Assembly: GCA_022509005.1 (NCBI GenBank)
Contig: JAFLUC010000008.1
Coordinates: 1 to 46,404 of the forward strand
From: Oscillospiraceae bacterium
GTDB taxonomy: Bacteria > Bacillota > Clostridia > UBA1381
Length of the DNA stretch: 46,404 nt
Reading direction: 5' to 3'
Position numbers and translations under genes: made by a program. The notes below the pieces were generated by a model. The model was not told the DNA's origin. It was given only the letters and a program-made list of their open reading frames with translations, and ran no database searches. Positions 19,201 to 25,858 of the stretch are shown one piece after another (positions within the stretch are counted from its first letter, which is position 1; the number at the start of each line of letters is the position of its first letter).

Positions 19201-20025
19201 ATAAAACCCATAGTGACCCGTAGCAGGATCATAAACCGGTTCAACACCCTCAAATATGAAGTCATCAATTGTCAGATCCTCAGGTATGTCAAACCAGACA
19301 TAATAGCTTGAACGATATAAGCCTCTGGCTAAATAATCAACAGTAAACAAATTGTCAATATTATACCACGTATAATCCTTGTCAACAAGACCCCACTCTT
19401 TATTATTAATTTTACTGTATGACATATCAATACGATATCTGTCACGAACAGATGTGAACTCATATGTTATCGGCGGCAGAGTAATGCTTTTGTTTGTCTC
19501 GCCTGAAATACTGAACTCAGGCGACGCTTCAAAATGGAAATCGTTTCTGTCATCTCTTGCGTTCAGAGTCCACATAAACTCAAAACCGCCGTTCATTGAT
19601 TTGTCTTTACTTACAGTAAACTTATTGGTAAACGTATATGTACCGGTAAGAGGATCATGTGTATAATCCCACAAAGAATCCGCGTTATCCGCAGCATTCG
19701 CCTGGGCCTTAATCATACCGCCTCTGAGCGCCGCATCAATACCCTGAATGGTAAACATGAGCTCACCCGGCTGATACTCACGGTCGGCGTTGTCTATTCT
19801 GTATGTAATATACAGCTTCGGCTGCTGCTGTTCCGGCTGTTCAGCATTCCACTCAAAATCTCTTGACATTGTCGACCACGCAACCTCGACTCTCCAGCCC
19901 TCCAGATAGTTAGAATAGAGATCCTCTTCCGCTGTAATCTTTATTTCACTTAACGGGAGCGATACTATTGTCATTATTACAGACAAAATAAATGAAAACC
20001 ATTTTCTGAAAACATGTTTTTTCAT
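13252..20025 (-). CDS. Giant SpaA/Cna-B stalk surface protein without a wall anchor
   Basis: This 2257-aa secreted protein starts with a signal peptide (about 1-32, ending near KITAEE). A large N-terminal region (about 35-1050) of beta-rich adhesin-like sequence is not assigned to a family. Five tandem SpaA-type prealbumin-fold domains follow, at about 1055, 1156, 1265, 1369 and 1469. Each carries a Lys near its start (for example LVKVD) and an E-box of the type ETxAPxGY (EEVEAPPGY, VETEAPPGY, KETRTAPGY, IEKSAPGGY, QETVAPGGY), which predicts intramolecular isopeptide bonds. Next come another Cna-B/FctA-like domain (about 1570-1655), an Ig-like segment, an InlB-type repeat (about 1824-1905) and a C-terminal domain of about 350 aa resembling DUF6273. 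There is no LPXTG motif or C-terminal helix, although anchor-tail codons persist out of frame next to the stop. GAAAGGAG precedes the ATG. It is the last gene of the operon and lies 15 bases after the second TasA-like gene. Confidence 0.88.
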   Translation of the reverse strand: MKKHVFRKWFSFILSVIMTIVSLPLSEIKITAEEDLYSNYLEGWRVEVAWSTMSRDFEWNAEQPEQQQPKLYITYRIDNADREYQPGELMFTIQGIDAALRGGMIKAQANAADNADSLWDYTHDPLTGTYTFTNKFTVSKDKSMNGGFEFMWTLNARDDRNDFHFEASPEFSISGETNKSITLPPITYEFTSVRDRYRIDMSYSKINNKEWGLVDKDYTWYNIDNLFTVDYLARGLYRSSYYVWFDIPEDLTIDDFIFEGVEPVYDPATGHYGFYMWQDKSGDITNNSSIESFRFGVKTDKADGKTIKFNGHLSRLYNDETEWIEEAGEHECVDDSIELTIQKYSFVYNGMGYGFEKTGPSYPASPYQRRLNSVNLYNNTIIEYSLLGRSIPSYSEEDEAAAISAEEPLNEEELENAVPAIKNGPTYAEVQEERKKNNEYAIRPLVAAPGAGLVPEGGTFDMVLGDDKLAIVTGSGEIRAFRDDEYHIEYVSVPSIGDYDYEVYGAKTQDSKFEDYVLAGTGNAKAAQTIRLGEEYKAVYVLVHELNSSVDFKIKVGVSLHFDWEEQTQLDPMERVSHEDYFVNFGYIRAMYNGQSDILVGGSYAGSYGAVLEDRDRELYGDTLVRDYHNIYLRSSTTNMNTNIAMDEYKFDGKYYNSTIKATGTIQADDPGSLEKFSMYVVIPDGVSFDYNDINVNGSGLFEASGLPADLAKYVTISEDIVDGHRVLVFDFDLTQAPLEISAKTEIEIELPVYLTIPNFKTHGSLYTAYSYLTINDEGLDRITGNNLMLDEFDIDHDGSRSDYLVRSSTSRTVYQVASEWNESVSKYVESAYTDGYVTEAVTRAYKPEMSEEEAANSYYTYRLDYDLGANSAANIVFYDSIEQGADIAVEGDGKDETVNIPSEWQGTFVDVDASDLINQGGIVSYYYSEDPDMMKKSTTAQDGQKPAGLTTEGWHEVPDNDWTQIDKTKIKSIAVKMDTSDMPQGVLKAPGSVSLYIKMRAPSDEAFFDKMAVNQFSVSYTGYNLTLDESDERYSLPSNATYVTLQESVANLILQKVDADNLLRVDSNGEEIYARLTGGKFNIYDESGELVEGYEWPMSMNAMGQIVLSNIPYGTYYWEEVEAPPGYIKITGRHEIVLDSAENVIKIENHRIPGTAVLWKYDAQWADRGVNLTIGPAKYKLYKSNGQQVFTTPRYEYTEDMSGVVIGEFTPTVGISNLPWGSYYFVETEAPPGYELNEEPVYFTIGQDDYNGSAVIKHVYAYDDEKLGKIRLVKRDSQGGGFIEGAMFDLYRRMMGDERADVLVASNLKTNVMGEIEVGDLEYGYYYFKETRTAPGYEINSPDSMTVTINSYNYDKTVTVTMTNNRLRGSVQMVKKDDFGQFVPGAVYELFYKSDLSASDQYVKRGEFTTEGDDASFTVENLEWGDYYFIEKSAPGGYAVSDEKLEFTVNADNVQNQIFIEAVDERAKGKVQLVKVDKEDNEILLPGAEFDLFDISGQQMIAGEDYETDREDNRIVTDENGQVTISELKQGSYYLQETVAPGGYSKLADPIRFSVTLESSQTLQVLKVENEKGKATITINKEINEAYKEFGNPTFIFTVTNKDTGRVYTKSITLSELQLTGSVSFTVDADHEYDIYEFESTRYNLIKIGEGDNDENIIEVDLSANKAVADLTDGKDHAEVTYVNEMKQYEKESDGSNIVNIVKSKMKLTALRVTYVGPTPISDENMRYDHGYIEGYNPDTEEYTFKDDDLIIIAIYDDGTEARLTLSEVELDIPSVSGKSGNTGETITVTRTENGITVSDTFQVEIELTYSERYNIILDCTDGTTETGAKTIEENNKKAGTTFTFPDDPIYDGHDFSGWVLEGDESGKVWYRGETVTITPDMAQDGKNITFKAQWDEAHVIYYAVRIYGIEQDKYAPNADLDQAPDSLGETDYKTAGLTFGPATGKDYRNSFTKHTSANRKDDPEADITDLCIHDLSWEEIIYWSKKNPYVFSKCLETGCTHRVEIHFSTQIHRPNADITTSFKWEQVKNWSGDGVATFFRSLKDAYRRIYAGAASGGWPDSVSRNTLNGCKKEPAPSGHALLTYRQSILGGFPQELQDSIVAKVVKSDTVYNDKGGNNVTTYDRLWIPSISELYPSELLTPEENDAYMRPNEGAAYQSQKILRVAPDKTDSSKFGFEEGSTANTWTRSLYCKTVNHTSGNWYGGVLNHANGTGGNGISMGFCLPGPNESTIVGPNGNYRIYDVMPGGLAHFVQTR

Positions 20026-20040
20026 AATCGCTCTCCTTTC

Positions 20041-20670
20041 CTATCGGCGGCCCATAAATTCTGTCCAGCACTCTTGCCATGACGGAAATTCATTACCGTC
20101 TTTATCAAGCACCTGAACAGATTCCGCCGATATAATAATATCAAAATCCTGAACAGCTTTCGCGTCCTTAAAATTCGCATTAACGCTGCGAATTAAATAT
20201 GCGGTCAGCTCACCCGGCTTAAGAGGTATGTCATAATAATAATATCCTCCCAATAACGGATCTTCGCTTAACGGGATATAAACCCAATGGTATTTATCCT
20301 TATTCTCAGCTAAAAAATCACGATATTCCGTAGCCTTAACCCAACGCGTATCATCAGGCTCCGTCAGAACCTCAGGTGACAAAAACGCGTTCTCCTTCAC
20401 CGCAGAATCAGAGAAATCGGCAAACACTCTCACATAGCAGTCCACATTTCCGGTATTCTCAATCTGAACCTCCTTCGTAAAGATATTGTCACCTTCCGTA
20501 AGCTCTGACGGCGGATTATAGTTCTCCTCTATGTCGATATTGTTGCGTCCGATAGTGAACTCGTTATTCAACTGACCCATATCCGTTAAATATGCATATG
20601 TACCAAAGGTTCCTGCTGCAGCAATTGCGGCAACAGCTGCTCCGATAAGAATATACTTCCTACGCTTCAC
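20041..20670 (-). CDS. TasA/camelysin-like fibre subunit 2 with SipW-type signal peptide
   Basis: This 209-aa protein has a SipW-cognate signal peptide. Basic residues MKRRKY are followed by an Ala-rich core and GTFGTYAYLTD, the alternating motif normally cut by SipW-type peptidases. The mature part has the camelysin/TasA beta-sandwich pattern: EFTIGRNNIDIEE, then VQIENTGNVDCYVRV and a late IISAESVQ strand. Family members polymerise into extracellular matrix fibres (TasA) or are surface camelysins. Start codon is GTG, overlapping the last 11 bases of the upstream LPATG gene, which implies translational coupling. The coupling, together with the SipW-type peptidase gene at the head of the operon, supports the assignment. 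Whether it is the major fibre subunit or an adaptor for the stalk protein encoded next cannot be told. Confidence 0.85.
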   Translation of the reverse strand: MKRRKYILIGAAVAAIAAAGTFGTYAYLTDMGQLNNEFTIGRNNIDIEENYNPPSELTEGDNIFTKEVQIENTGNVDCYVRVFADFSDSAVKENAFLSPEVLTEPDDTRWVKATEYRDFLAENKDKYHWVYIPLSEDPLLGGYYYYDIPLKPGELTAYLIRSVNANFKDAKAVQDFDIIISAESVQVLDKDGNEFPSWQECWTEFMGRR

Positions 20671-21811
20671 TGCCGAAAGCCCCCTTTCTTACCCATACAA
20701 GCGCCGCGATGATTAACAGCGCGCCAAGAGATATCGCAATTTCATTAAATCCCTTTCCGCCTGTTGCCGGTAAATTAACTTCATCTTCAGTATAAACATC
20801 AAATATCCACTTAGTATGTGTTCCCAACAAGCTAAACCGGTTCTGCAGCCATGTCGGAACTGAAACAGTAAAATCATAGACTTTCTCGGAATTTAATCCG
20901 AATTTCCCCAACGAAACAGGGTTATCAATTACAGTTGACATCGGACCGTTAAATACAACATTACCATCATTATCCGTAATTGTCAGCGTTAATGTCGAGA
21001 TCAACTCGTCATCCGCGTCTGACTCAGTGGAGAAAAAAATCTCCACTGACAGGTTATATTTATCCGTGACCCGGAACTGACCGGTTACGGTATCTCCGGG
21101 CATCAGGTTGCGCCAATTCTGAAAGAAATCATCTTCGCCGTCTTCGCTGTCAACCATCCTCACCAGTCCTTCGGCTCCGCCTCTGAATTCGATTGCAAAC
21201 TCAGCATCATCCTCTTCGCCGAAATCATACGGTTCGTGATGTTCACAGTATTCTATCAATGTACCATTCCACGGGTCAACATCATCATCAAAATTCGGAG
21301 TGAAATTCTTCGACTGCACAGCTTCCGCCGTTATGTACAAATCAAATCCAAGATCCGAAACCTCGTTGCCGAAATTCGGCACCCTGAATCCTTCAATAAA
21401 CTCAGCATACTTACCATTCGGCACCGGTTCTAAATAGTACCAGTAATCACCGACACGCTTCCACTTCTCAGGATTTGACAAAACGAGCATACTCGTATCC
21501 ATTGCAACGCCGTTTCCCTGTGAATCCCATTCAGCCGTAACACGAATCCATGCCTCTTCGGCCTCATTGTGAACCTGAACGACCTTGTCGACAGGCTGAC
21601 CGGGAAGAACAGTCTTTGGATTCACCATATCATAAGGTGTTTTACGATCCCCTTCTAACTCCTTAATCGAAATTCTGATATCGCCCGTCTTAAGATTATT
21701 TGTAACCTCAACATGACCGATATTTTTAGCGGCAAAAATCGCCGGCGACAAATTCGCTGTGACTATAGCCGCAGCGGCTAAGCCGAGCAAAAGCTTTTTA
21801 AAACTGATCAC
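20660..21811 (-). CDS. TasA-like domain protein with LPXTG cell-wall anchor
   Basis: This 383-aa protein has an ordinary Sec signal peptide ending near AIFA-AKN, not a SipW-type one. Residues of about 30-170 look like a TasA/camelysin domain: TGDIRISIKELE, a conserved QVHNEAEEAWIRVTAEW and a late LGFDLYITAEAVQ strand. A second beta-rich domain spans about 185-340. The C-terminus is LPATG (347-351), a hydrophobic helix and a basic end, a sortase sorting signal. I infer that it could anchor TasA-like fibres covalently to the wall, a job done without sortase in Bacillus subtilis (by TapA). Start codon is GTG, and GTGA overlaps the stop of the gene before. No sortase gene is present nearby, so a housekeeping sortase elsewhere would be needed. 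Confidence 0.85.
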   Translation of the reverse strand: MISFKKLLLGLAAAAIVTANLSPAIFAAKNIGHVEVTNNLKTGDIRISIKELEGDRKTPYDMVNPKTVLPGQPVDKVVQVHNEAEEAWIRVTAEWDSQGNGVAMDTSMLVLSNPEKWKRVGDYWYYLEPVPNGKYAEFIEGFRVPNFGNEVSDLGFDLYITAEAVQSKNFTPNFDDDVDPWNGTLIEYCEHHEPYDFGEEDDAEFAIEFRGGAEGLVRMVDSEDGEDDFFQNWRNLMPGDTVTGQFRVTDKYNLSVEIFFSTESDADDELISTLTLTITDNDGNVVFNGPMSTVIDNPVSLGKFGLNSEKVYDFTVSVPTWLQNRFSLLGTHTKWIFDVYTEDEVNLPATGGKGFNEIAISLGALLIIAALVWVRKGAFGSEA

Positions 21812-22677
21812 GGCTCATCACCGCCCTTCTCTGGTTCATCAGGCTCTGACGATTCCTCCGCCGGGATCTCCGTATATTCCGCCGTAACAACATCAACACC
21901 TGCATAAAGACCATAAATCGTCCTGAGTGTTTGTGCATCAAGCGTTGCATTCTCATCAAATACGCCATTGGGGAACAGCTTCTCTGTAAGATCATCTCCG
22001 TTCACATCCGTCAGATACTGTGCCTGAATAGCGTAAAACTCCAGCTTAATATTATAATCTCCCAAAAGTGTACCTTCGACAAAATTCTTTAGCTGTACTT
22101 TATCAAACAGCGTATCCGTCTTCGTCATTTCGGCCCACTCAGCATCATCGGGATGCAGAACATTTGAAATATGACCTTCTGACGTACCCAGCGCTTTTTG
22201 ATAACCGAACAAATATGTATTATAGCTTCCGGCCTCTGCACCGTCTGTTTTACTCAGCAAAACCCAGTTGCCGTCGTGCTCTACATCATTAAACTGTGTT
22301 CTATGCTCACTGTCAGGAACATCCTTCGACTTAAGCCAGAATATCTCATCCGTCACTTCATCGCCCTTTGTGCCATCATCATTTACTGCCGTAAACGTAT
22401 CAACAGGCACCTGCAGCTTTATAAACACAACCGCTTCGGTATTACCGTTATTGGCAATCTGAGGGTCCTTCGGCACTTCCTCATTTGGAACAAAAGGATC
22501 CTCGGGATCCCAATTCGGCTCATTTGGAACAATCTCAACATTTCCGAACACAAACGAATTGTACACCTCTGTTTTATCTGTGAAATAAGCCAGTGTGCCG
22601 CCGATTACAATGCTTGCGACTAACGCACCGGCCATGATGAGACCAACATACCGCCATTTAATCTTATTCGTCTTCAC
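21808..22677 (-). CDS. TasA/camelysin-like fibre subunit 1 with SipW-type signal peptide
   Basis: The protein is 289 aa from the preferred start. It has a SipW-cognate signal peptide (hydrophobic helix ending in GGTLAYFTDKTEVYNSF) and a TasA-like mature region, including VFIKLQVPVDTF after an NNGNTEAV stretch. An acidic Pro/Glu-rich tail (EIPAEESSEPDEPEKGG) ends it. I chose the GTG at 22677 because GGAGGAG lies 8 bases upstream. An upstream in-frame GTG at 22695 would put the ribosome-binding site inside the gene. The start overlaps the end of the signal peptidase gene by 14 bases, so the two are probably coupled. The gene most likely encodes a substrate of that peptidase and a component of an extracellular fibre. 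Confidence 0.85.
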   Translation of the reverse strand: MKTNKIKWRYVGLIMAGALVASIVIGGTLAYFTDKTEVYNSFVFGNVEIVPNEPNWDPEDPFVPNEEVPKDPQIANNGNTEAVVFIKLQVPVDTFTAVNDDGTKGDEVTDEIFWLKSKDVPDSEHRTQFNDVEHDGNWVLLSKTDGAEAGSYNTYLFGYQKALGTSEGHISNVLHPDDAEWAEMTKTDTLFDKVQLKNFVEGTLLGDYNIKLEFYAIQAQYLTDVNGDDLTEKLFPNGVFDENATLDAQTLRTIYGLYAGVDVVTAEYTEIPAEESSEPDEPEKGGDEP

Positions 22678-23185
22678 GACATCTGCTCCTCCCACGTTTC
22701 TTATTAATCATACCCCCGATATCCGGGATAACATTTATCACTATTAATATTGTCAATATCACTATTGCCATCCGCCCCCTCAGCACAGATAATATATATC
22801 CTAAAAACGGAATATGAAGCGCGTACACGCCTATTATCTGCTGTTTAGATACAATTTTAAGATCCGGTGAACGGTTCGCATCGCCCTGCAATATATATCC
22901 GTCCTCTGACACATCCGCAACACGATGCGTCACTCTGACAGACTCCGACATCTGATATGTAACAATATCGCCTGTTTCGGGCGACTTGCTGCGGCTGTTT
23001 ACATAAACAACAGAACCAACCGGCAGAGCCGGCTCCATTGAACCTGACAGCACAATATATGACGGATACCCAAAAAATCCGGGGATTATTTCCAAGGCGG
23101 CAATTAAAATCACAAGCCCTGTCAAACACCCCGCCGTTATCCGCCAAATTTTAAAAAATCTGCCTATATCTTGTCTTTGTTCCAT
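22664..23185 (-). CDS. sipW: SipW-type (ER-type) signal peptidase I
   Basis: This 173-aa membrane protein belongs to the archaeal/ER-type S26B signal peptidases. It has a membrane helix at about 15-40 and catalytic Ser49 in VLSGSMEP. His87 in VTHRV stands where bacterial type I enzymes have Lys, and a conserved Asp lies in LQGDAN (about 102). A second C-terminal helix (about 130-158) and a basic tail complete it. In Bacillus SipW processes TasA and TapA, and the genes for such signal peptides follow immediately here. It is first in an operon with four downstream genes linked by overlaps or short gaps. A promoter candidate on the minus strand has TATAAT near 23228 and TTGATT 16 bases upstream. 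Confidence 0.9.
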   Translation of the reverse strand: MEQRQDIGRFFKIWRITAGCLTGLVILIAALEIIPGFFGYPSYIVLSGSMEPALPVGSVVYVNSRSKSPETGDIVTYQMSESVRVTHRVADVSEDGYILQGDANRSPDLKIVSKQQIIGVYALHIPFLGYILSVLRGRMAIVILTILIVINVIPDIGGMINKKRGRSRCREDE

Positions 23186-23263
23186 TTATTTCAACTCACA
23201 ACCATCTCAATTTATGTCACATATAGTAATTATATCAAATTAAACAGAAAAATCAAGCATTTT

Positions 23264-24232
23264 TCAGTTTTTTTGTGTAAATTGAGTATTTTTTCCTCTT
23301 TTTTTTGAAAAAACATTTTTTCCTACCCGGCGGAAAAATCCGTTTTCTATGTGCTTATTGATTTCAGCACCGATAAGCAGCATATACATACAGAAATACA
23401 TCCACAGCATGAGAAGAACAATTGCCGTAAGGCTTCCGTAAAGCACTGAAAATCGCGAAAATTGTTCAATATAAACCGAAAACAAATATGAAAATACCAT
23501 CCAGCCCACAGCGGTTGTAACCGCTCCGATAATTTGTGACCGGAATCTGATTTTTCTCTGAGGGAGCAATGTATAAATAGCGGTAAATGCTAATACGAAC
23601 AAAACAAAGAAAATCGGAAATTTAAGGGTCAATATCAGCCTGAGCGGGTAATATATCACTACATTCTCCGGGCTTATAAAAGACATGAGCGAATTTCCGA
23701 AAACGAGCACAATTATGCTGCCGATAAGAACGGCTAAGAAAACAATATTATAAAACAGTGACGCCAGTCTTGCCGCGAACCAGTTGTACATACGCACATA
23801 TCCGTAAATCTGATTTATTCCGCAGTATATCGACATCGTTCCGCGCGAGGAGGACCATAAAGCAGTGATTACCGTAATCGACAACAGCGCCATTGACTCC
23901 GAGCGATAGAAAACCTCTGTTATTATCTGTGAAATATATATTGAAACCTGGAGAGGAAATGCCGCCTCAATCGTATTTGTCACTGCGTTTACATCTACAT
24001 TCACAAAATATTTCAGACACAATATTACTAACATAAGAAACGGAACAGCTGAAAGCATGGTAAAAAATGCGGCCTGTGCAGCGTACTGACCCACATAATC
24101 CTTCCGCATATCATCAACAAATCTTATGAGCATTCGTAAAAATTCTCTTACTCGCGGTGCTCGCCCGCCTCTTTTCATGATAAAATCATTCCACACAGAG
24201 TCAATATTATCCTTCAAATGATCAAGCATCAT
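23264..24232 (-). CDS. YihY/BrkB family membrane protein
   Basis: This 322-aa protein has about six membrane helices and the family signature near its start (YAAQAAFFTMLSAVPFLM) and middle (LWSSSRGTMSIYCGINQIYG). The helix pair around WMVFSYLFSVYIEQFSRFS is also typical. The family was once called ribonuclease BN, but that assignment was corrected; members are inner-membrane proteins of unknown or transport function. The C-terminal tail is Lys/Arg rich. It lies 78 bases upstream of the sipW-like gene in the same orientation, but that gene has its own promoter candidate inside the 3' end here. There is no evidence that the two work together. Confidence 0.85.
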   Translation of the reverse strand: MMLDHLKDNIDSVWNDFIMKRGGRAPRVREFLRMLIRFVDDMRKDYVGQYAAQAAFFTMLSAVPFLMLVILCLKYFVNVDVNAVTNTIEAAFPLQVSIYISQIITEVFYRSESMALLSITVITALWSSSRGTMSIYCGINQIYGYVRMYNWFAARLASLFYNIVFLAVLIGSIIVLVFGNSLMSFISPENVVIYYPLRLILTLKFPIFFVLFVLAFTAIYTLLPQRKIRFRSQIIGAVTTAVGWMVFSYLFSVYIEQFSRFSVLYGSLTAIVLLMLWMYFCMYMLLIGAEINKHIENGFFRRVGKNVFSKKRGKNTQFTQKN

Positions 24233-24328
24233 AAAACAACCTTTCGGATATAATCTTTTTTAAATTATATCAGTTATTTTATGAATAGTCTACTGCTTTT
24301 TAGATTAAAATTTCTTTAAATTTTTATT

Positions 24329-25165
24329 TCATTTAACAATCACTATACCGGCAGGACTTTCCATGCGCCGTTCATATTCCGAAGCTATGGAATGAACAGC
24401 GTTATCGGTTCTGCCCTTTTGCACAAAGCATATTATACCGCTTTTGCATATTCTTGCCGCGAAAACGCCGTCTGTTTCCATAGCGATCCTGATAGCGGCT
24501 ACCGATTCGCGCGGCGGTGAGAAGAGCATTTCTATTGTCCGCTCGGATTCATTAACCATATCAAACAGCACCTCGATCCGACATTCTCTTAATGCCTCCG
24601 CTGCCGCGATAATTCTCCTTGTTTCGCTGCTCCTGAAATGCTTTATACTTTCCGTATCCGTCCTGAGCCGCTTCTTTCCTGTACGTATAAGCATTACGTT
24701 CACGTCTGACAGCGGCAGAGGGATCTGACGAGCCGTACTGTGGCTTACATACGCGCAATAGCCGTTACTCCCGTATCTGTCACATATCGCAACAACACCG
24801 CCGGGCTGCGCAATGCTTCTTCCCCTGTGCATTCTGTGAAGGAGCTTATCAACCGTATAATCCACCGTCTCCTTCATACCGTCAATATTCTGCAGATCCT
24901 GCTTATATAAGATCTGCGCCCCCATGCCGCTGTCTGTAAAATGGACATAGCACACATTTGAATCCGAATTCATTATTCTTAATACATCCCCACAATTTCT
25001 TCCATATGCCCTCACCCCGCATCCCATTGAAAATGCCAGCATATGCGAACCGCTGTCCATCAAAACACACGGCATACCTGTCCGTTCAAAAAATAACTGC
25101 CCTGTAGTCTCGCCATATCTGCTGTAAAAATCCGTTTTCAGATCTATTGATACCTCTGTGTACAT
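24329..25165 (-). CDS. Degenerate galactokinase-like (GHMP) protein
   Basis: This 278-aa protein resembles the later part of galactokinases. LPLSDVNVMLIRTGKKR matches the strand that follows the active-site region, the segment ETRRIIAAAEALRECRIEVLFDMVNESERTIE matches the helical part, and the end (VFAARICKSGIICFVQKG, then a helix and a final strand) matches the GHMP C-terminal domain. The glycine-rich ATP loop (GxGLSSS) and the sugar-binding GEH motif are absent, and the length is well below the usual 390. I therefore expect no kinase activity; a regulatory or sugar-sensing role is only a guess. GGAGG precedes the ATG. It is divergent from greA. Confidence 0.5.
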   Translation of the reverse strand: MYTEVSIDLKTDFYSRYGETTGQLFFERTGMPCVLMDSGSHMLAFSMGCGVRAYGRNCGDVLRIMNSDSNVCYVHFTDSGMGAQILYKQDLQNIDGMKETVDYTVDKLLHRMHRGRSIAQPGGVVAICDRYGSNGYCAYVSHSTARQIPLPLSDVNVMLIRTGKKRLRTDTESIKHFRSSETRRIIAAAEALRECRIEVLFDMVNESERTIEMLFSPPRESVAAIRIAMETDGVFAARICKSGIICFVQKGRTDNAVHSIASEYERRMESPAGIVIVK

Positions 25166-25214
25166 AAAATTCCTCCATCAAATTCTCATAATTTAAGTTT
25201 AACCAATAAAACGG

Positions 25215-25243
25215 TTGACAATTCGTTAAAAAGTCTGTATAAT
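25215..25243 (+). promoter_or_regulatory. Sigma-A-type promoter of greA
   Basis: TTGACA (25215-25220) and TATAAT (25238-25243) are consensus hexamers with a 17-base spacer, 36 bases upstream of the greA start. Confidence 0.85.
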
Positions 25244-25278
25244 ATATCCATAAAATCAAATTGAAAGGTCTGATTATT

Positions 25279-25779
25279 ATGGCAGAGACTAAAGAATATA
25301 TTTTAACCGTCGAGGGTAGAGCAAAGCTTGAAGCGGAGCTTAACCAGCTCGTTACGGTTACACGTAAACAGGTTTCGGAGAAAATAAAAGAAGCGCGTTC
25401 CTTCGGCGATCTCTCAGAAAACGCTGAGTATGACGCTGCTAAAAATGAGCAGGCGGAGGTTGAATCAAGAATCCAGACAATTGAGCATATGCTTAAATAT
25501 GCAAAAGTTGTTGATGTTGAGTCAAACGATATCGTTACAGTAGGAAAAGTAGTTACTCTCCGCTTCCACGGTGAGCTGGCAGAGCTTATGGATATGGCAG
25601 GCGAACAGACTTATACAATAGTAGGCACATCGGAAGCCGATCCTAATGAGAACAAGCTCTCCTATGAGTCACCTATAGGCGCCGCTTGTATCAACAAATC
25701 AGTCGGCGATGAGGTTGAGGCTGAAACTCCGGCAGGCATTGTGCAATTTACAATCATGAACATCGAGAAAACTCAATAA
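25279..25779 (+). CDS. greA: Transcription elongation factor GreA
   Basis: This 166-aa protein is a full-length GreA. The N-terminal coiled coil (about 8-75) contains the tip FGDLSENAEYDAAKNEQ with the acidic residues that act in the RNA polymerase secondary channel. A C-terminal FKBP-like domain ends with SPIGAACINKSVGDEVEAETP. GreA stimulates cleavage of backtracked RNA and rescues paused polymerase. I chose the ATG at 25279, since AAAGG lies nearby and the family begins here; an upstream in-frame TTG at 25261 is less likely. It is followed by a strong terminator and appears monocistronic. Confidence 0.95.
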   Translation: MAETKEYILTVEGRAKLEAELNQLVTVTRKQVSEKIKEARSFGDLSENAEYDAAKNEQAEVESRIQTIEHMLKYAKVVDVESNDIVTVGKVVTLRFHGELAELMDMAGEQTYTIVGTSEADPNENKLSYESPIGAACINKSVGDEVEAETPAGIVQFTIMNIEKTQ

Positions 25780-25787
25780 TTGACGTT

Positions 25788-25815
25788 ATACCGCGCCGCA
25801 TGGCGCGGTATTTTT
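25788..25815 (+). terminator. Rho-independent terminator of greA
   Basis: A 10-bp stem (ATACCGCGCC / GGCGCGGTAT, loop GCAT) is followed by TTTTT, 8 bases after the greA stop. Confidence 0.9.
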
Positions 25816-25858
25816 CTGCCCTGCCCATCATATGCTTTATTATGGGGGGCGATATGAT

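Noticed and set aside
13252..23185. A pilus operon with its own sortase
   Set aside because: None of the genes encodes a sortase (no TLxTC-type active site), so only substrates are present here.
23186..23263. Spo0A box upstream of the sipW-like operon
   Set aside because: No TTCGACA or TGTCGAA sequence is present in the interval.
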